Source of the DNA: Bergeyella_A cardium
GTDB taxonomy: Bacteria > Bacteroidota > Bacteroidia > Flavobacteriales > Weeksellaceae
Length of the DNA stretch: 64,000 nucleotides
Reading direction: 5' to 3' (one strand)
NCBI RefSeq assembly: GCF_030012605.2
Contig: NZ_CP114055.2
The notes beneath the pieces are model-generated. The model had not been told where the DNA came from. It did not search any database and saw only the letters and a list, made by a program, of their open reading frames with translations. The first letter of the stretch is position 1. Each line of letters opens with the position of its first letter. Positions 62,523-64,000 of the stretch are shown here, piece by piece. Position numbers and translations under genes: made by a program.

Positions 62523-64000
62523 ATGAGTTTGGAATTTAATAAAAGAGAAGACATTAATCGTTTAAAACTATCGGAAGTCGGTACAATTCTCTCACAGGTA
62601 AAGCTGGGAGGTGGAGAAAAACGCCTTGAAAAGCTCCGCCAACAAGGAAAAATGACCGCAAGAGAGCGTATAGACTATCTTCTGGATAAAAATTCGCAGT
62701 CTATAGAGATTGGAGCATTGGCTGGCTATGAAATGTATGCTGAGGATGGCGGCTGCCCCTCAGGAGGCGTAGTAGTAGTGATTGGTTGTGTCTCTGGGAG
62801 GCAATGTGTCATCGTTGCCAATGATGCTTCAGTGAAAGCTGGTGCTTGGTTTCCTATTACAGGGAAAAAGAATCTTAGAGCACAAGAGATTGCGATGGAA
62901 AACCGATTACCTATCATCTATCTTGTGGATTCTGCAGGGGTTTATCTCCCTATGCAGGATGAGATATTCCCTGATAAGGAGCATTTTGGGAGGATTTTCA
63001 GGAATAATGCCAAAATGAGTGCTATGGGAATTGTTCAGATTTCTGCGATTATGGGGAGTTGCGTAGCGGGAGGAGCTTACCTCCCTATTATGAGCGATGA
63101 AGCTATAATTGTAGATAAAACCGCATCTATTTTTCTTGCAGGAAGCTACTTAGTAAAAGCTGCTATCGGGGAGAATGTAGATAATGAAACCCTTGGAGGA
63201 GCAACTATGCACTGCTCTATATCTGGCGTTACCGACTACAAAGCAAAAGATGATAAAGATGCATTAGACAGGATTAAGAAACTGATGAAATCGATTGGTG
63301 AGCAAGAAAATGCAGGATTTAACCGCATTAGCTCAGCAGAGCCAAAACGCAGTCCTGATGATATTTTAGGTATTATGCCCACAAGTAGAGCAGAGCAGTA
63401 TGATACTTATGAAATCATTAAATGCCTTGTAGATAATTCTGAATTTGAAGAATATAAACCCGATTATGGAAAGACGATTATCTGTGCTTATGCACGAATT
63501 GATGGCTGGAGCGTAGGGATTGTGGCCAACCAGAGGATGATTGTAAAGAATGGGAAGGGAGAAATGCAGTTTGGTGGAGTGATCTACTCAGATTCTGCAG
63601 ATAAAGCCACTCGTTTTATTGCGAACTGTAACCAGAGAAAGATTCCATTGGTCTTTTTACAGGATGTAACGGGCTTTATGGTTGGTTCTAAGTCTGAACA
63701 AGGAGGGATTATAAAAGATGGAGCAAAGATGGTGAGTGCCGTTGCCAATTCGGTGGTTCCTAAGTTTACCATTATTACAGGAAACTCGTACGGTGCAGGG
63801 AATTATGCAATGTGTGGAAAGGCATACGACCCAAGGCTTATTGTTTCTTGGCCGTGGGCAGAATTAGCGGTGATGGGAGGAACTCAGGCAGCAAAAGTTT
63901 TAGCTCAGATACAGGAATCGGCATTAAAATCAAAAGGAAAAGAGATTTCTGAGAAGGAGCATAATCAAATACTTAAAAATATTTCAGTAAAATATCAGAA
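62523..64000 (+). CDS. Acyl-CoA carboxylase carboxyltransferase subunit (3' end outside window)
   Basis: 492 codons are visible before the right edge, without a stop. The protein carries both crotonase-like halves of a biotin-dependent carboxyltransferase: KMTARERIDYLLDKNS near the start, GGCPSGGVVVVIG, LVDSAGVYLPMQ, GSCVAGGAYLPIMSDE, then FLQDVTGFMVGSKSE and GNSYGAGNYAMCGKAYDP. It carboxylates an acyl-CoA using carboxybiotin. Methylcrotonoyl-CoA carboxylase beta is the best guess among acyl-, propionyl- and methylcrotonoyl-CoA types. Confidence 0.93.
   Translation, partial: MSLEFNKREDINRLKLSEVGTILSQVKLGGGEKRLEKLRQQGKMTARERIDYLLDKNSQSIEIGALAGYEMYAEDGGCPSGGVVVVIGCVSGRQCVIVANDASVKAGAWFPITGKKNLRAQEIAMENRLPIIYLVDSAGVYLPMQDEIFPDKEHFGRIFRNNAKMSAMGIVQISAIMGSCVAGGAYLPIMSDEAIIVDKTASIFLAGSYLVKAAIGENVDNETLGGATMHCSISGVTDYKAKDDKDALDRIKKLMKSIGEQENAGFNRISSAEPKRSPDDILGIMPTSRAEQYDTYEIIKCLVDNSEFEEYKPDYGKTIICAYARIDGWSVGIVANQRMIVKNGKGEMQFGGVIYSDSADKATRFIANCNQRKIPLVFLQDVTGFMVGSKSEQGGIIKDGAKMVSAVANSVVPKFTIITGNSYGAGNYAMCGKAYDPRLIVSWPWAELAVMGGTQAAKVLAQIQESALKSKGKEISEKEHNQILKNISVKYQ

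Overview
The window looks like the chromosome of a low-GC member of the Bacteroidota, most likely a Flavobacteriia/Weeksellaceae species (Riemerella, Elizabethkingia, Bergeyella or Chryseobacterium relatives). The evidence is the TAnnTTTG promoter -7 boxes in front of many genes, the TraE-TraN type conjugation genes, DUF349, GldA-like and DUF2807 proteins, and the near absence of Shine-Dalgarno sequences. The species cannot be fixed from sequence reading alone.

Positions 1 to about 36.9 kb are an integrative conjugative element, or an integrated plasmid-like element, that continues off the left edge. One minus-strand operon runs from a MobC-like accessory protein and relaxase (26.6-24.8 kb) through ParA/TraA, TraE and TraF, a VirB4-type ATPase carrying an internal DnaJ-like J domain, four secreted proteins with a shared C-terminal motif, TraJ, TraK, TraL-like, TraM and TraN, to the VirD4-type coupling protein (10.4 kb). 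A YoeB-type toxin-antitoxin pair on the plus strand separates it from a second minus-strand operon (9.7 kb to the left edge): M23 peptidase, two large hypothetical proteins, a lipoprotein and a giant Toprim/N6-methylase/SF2-helicase fusion that is cut by the window start.

The 1.2 kb non-coding stretch 26.65-27.87 kb holds a candidate oriT and a 13-copy array of 32-33 bp tandem repeats. To its right (27.87-35.4 kb) lies a very AT-rich peptide-export cassette: a 57-residue double-glycine-leader precursor with two cysteines in its predicted core, a secreted protein, a VKOR-thioredoxin fusion with an inactive C39-like N-terminus, a C39 peptidase-ABC transporter, an HlyD-type adaptor and a TolC-type outer-membrane protein. 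I infer a disulfide-bonded secreted bacteriocin-like peptide. A surface protein with YadA-like head repeats follows (35.5-36.6 kb). The mobC, M23 and head-repeat genes share the same promoter layout: three phased TTAGACT-like boxes exactly 15 bp upstream of a -33 TTG, then 20 bp, then a weak -7 box. I read this as an element-wide regulon. A tRNA-Ser(UGA) gene whose 3' end faces the element marks the probable right boundary.

From 37 kb on, the genes are chromosomal housekeeping genes: carbonic anhydrase, a FabH-like synthase, a DUF2807 protein, an RsuA/RluB-type pseudouridine synthase, YihY, RlmH, ATP synthase beta and epsilon, RibF, thiamine pyrophosphokinase, a GldA-like ABC ATPase, AhcY, tRNA-Ser(GGA), AroE, DUF349, PurD, an M3 peptidase, a DPP-IV-like peptidase, an aminotransferase, CoaX, a TolQ/DUF2149 pair, Kbl, and an acyl-CoA carboxylase carboxyltransferase cut by the right edge. 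Between the aminotransferase and coaX lie two related small structured RNA candidates with compensatory base changes.
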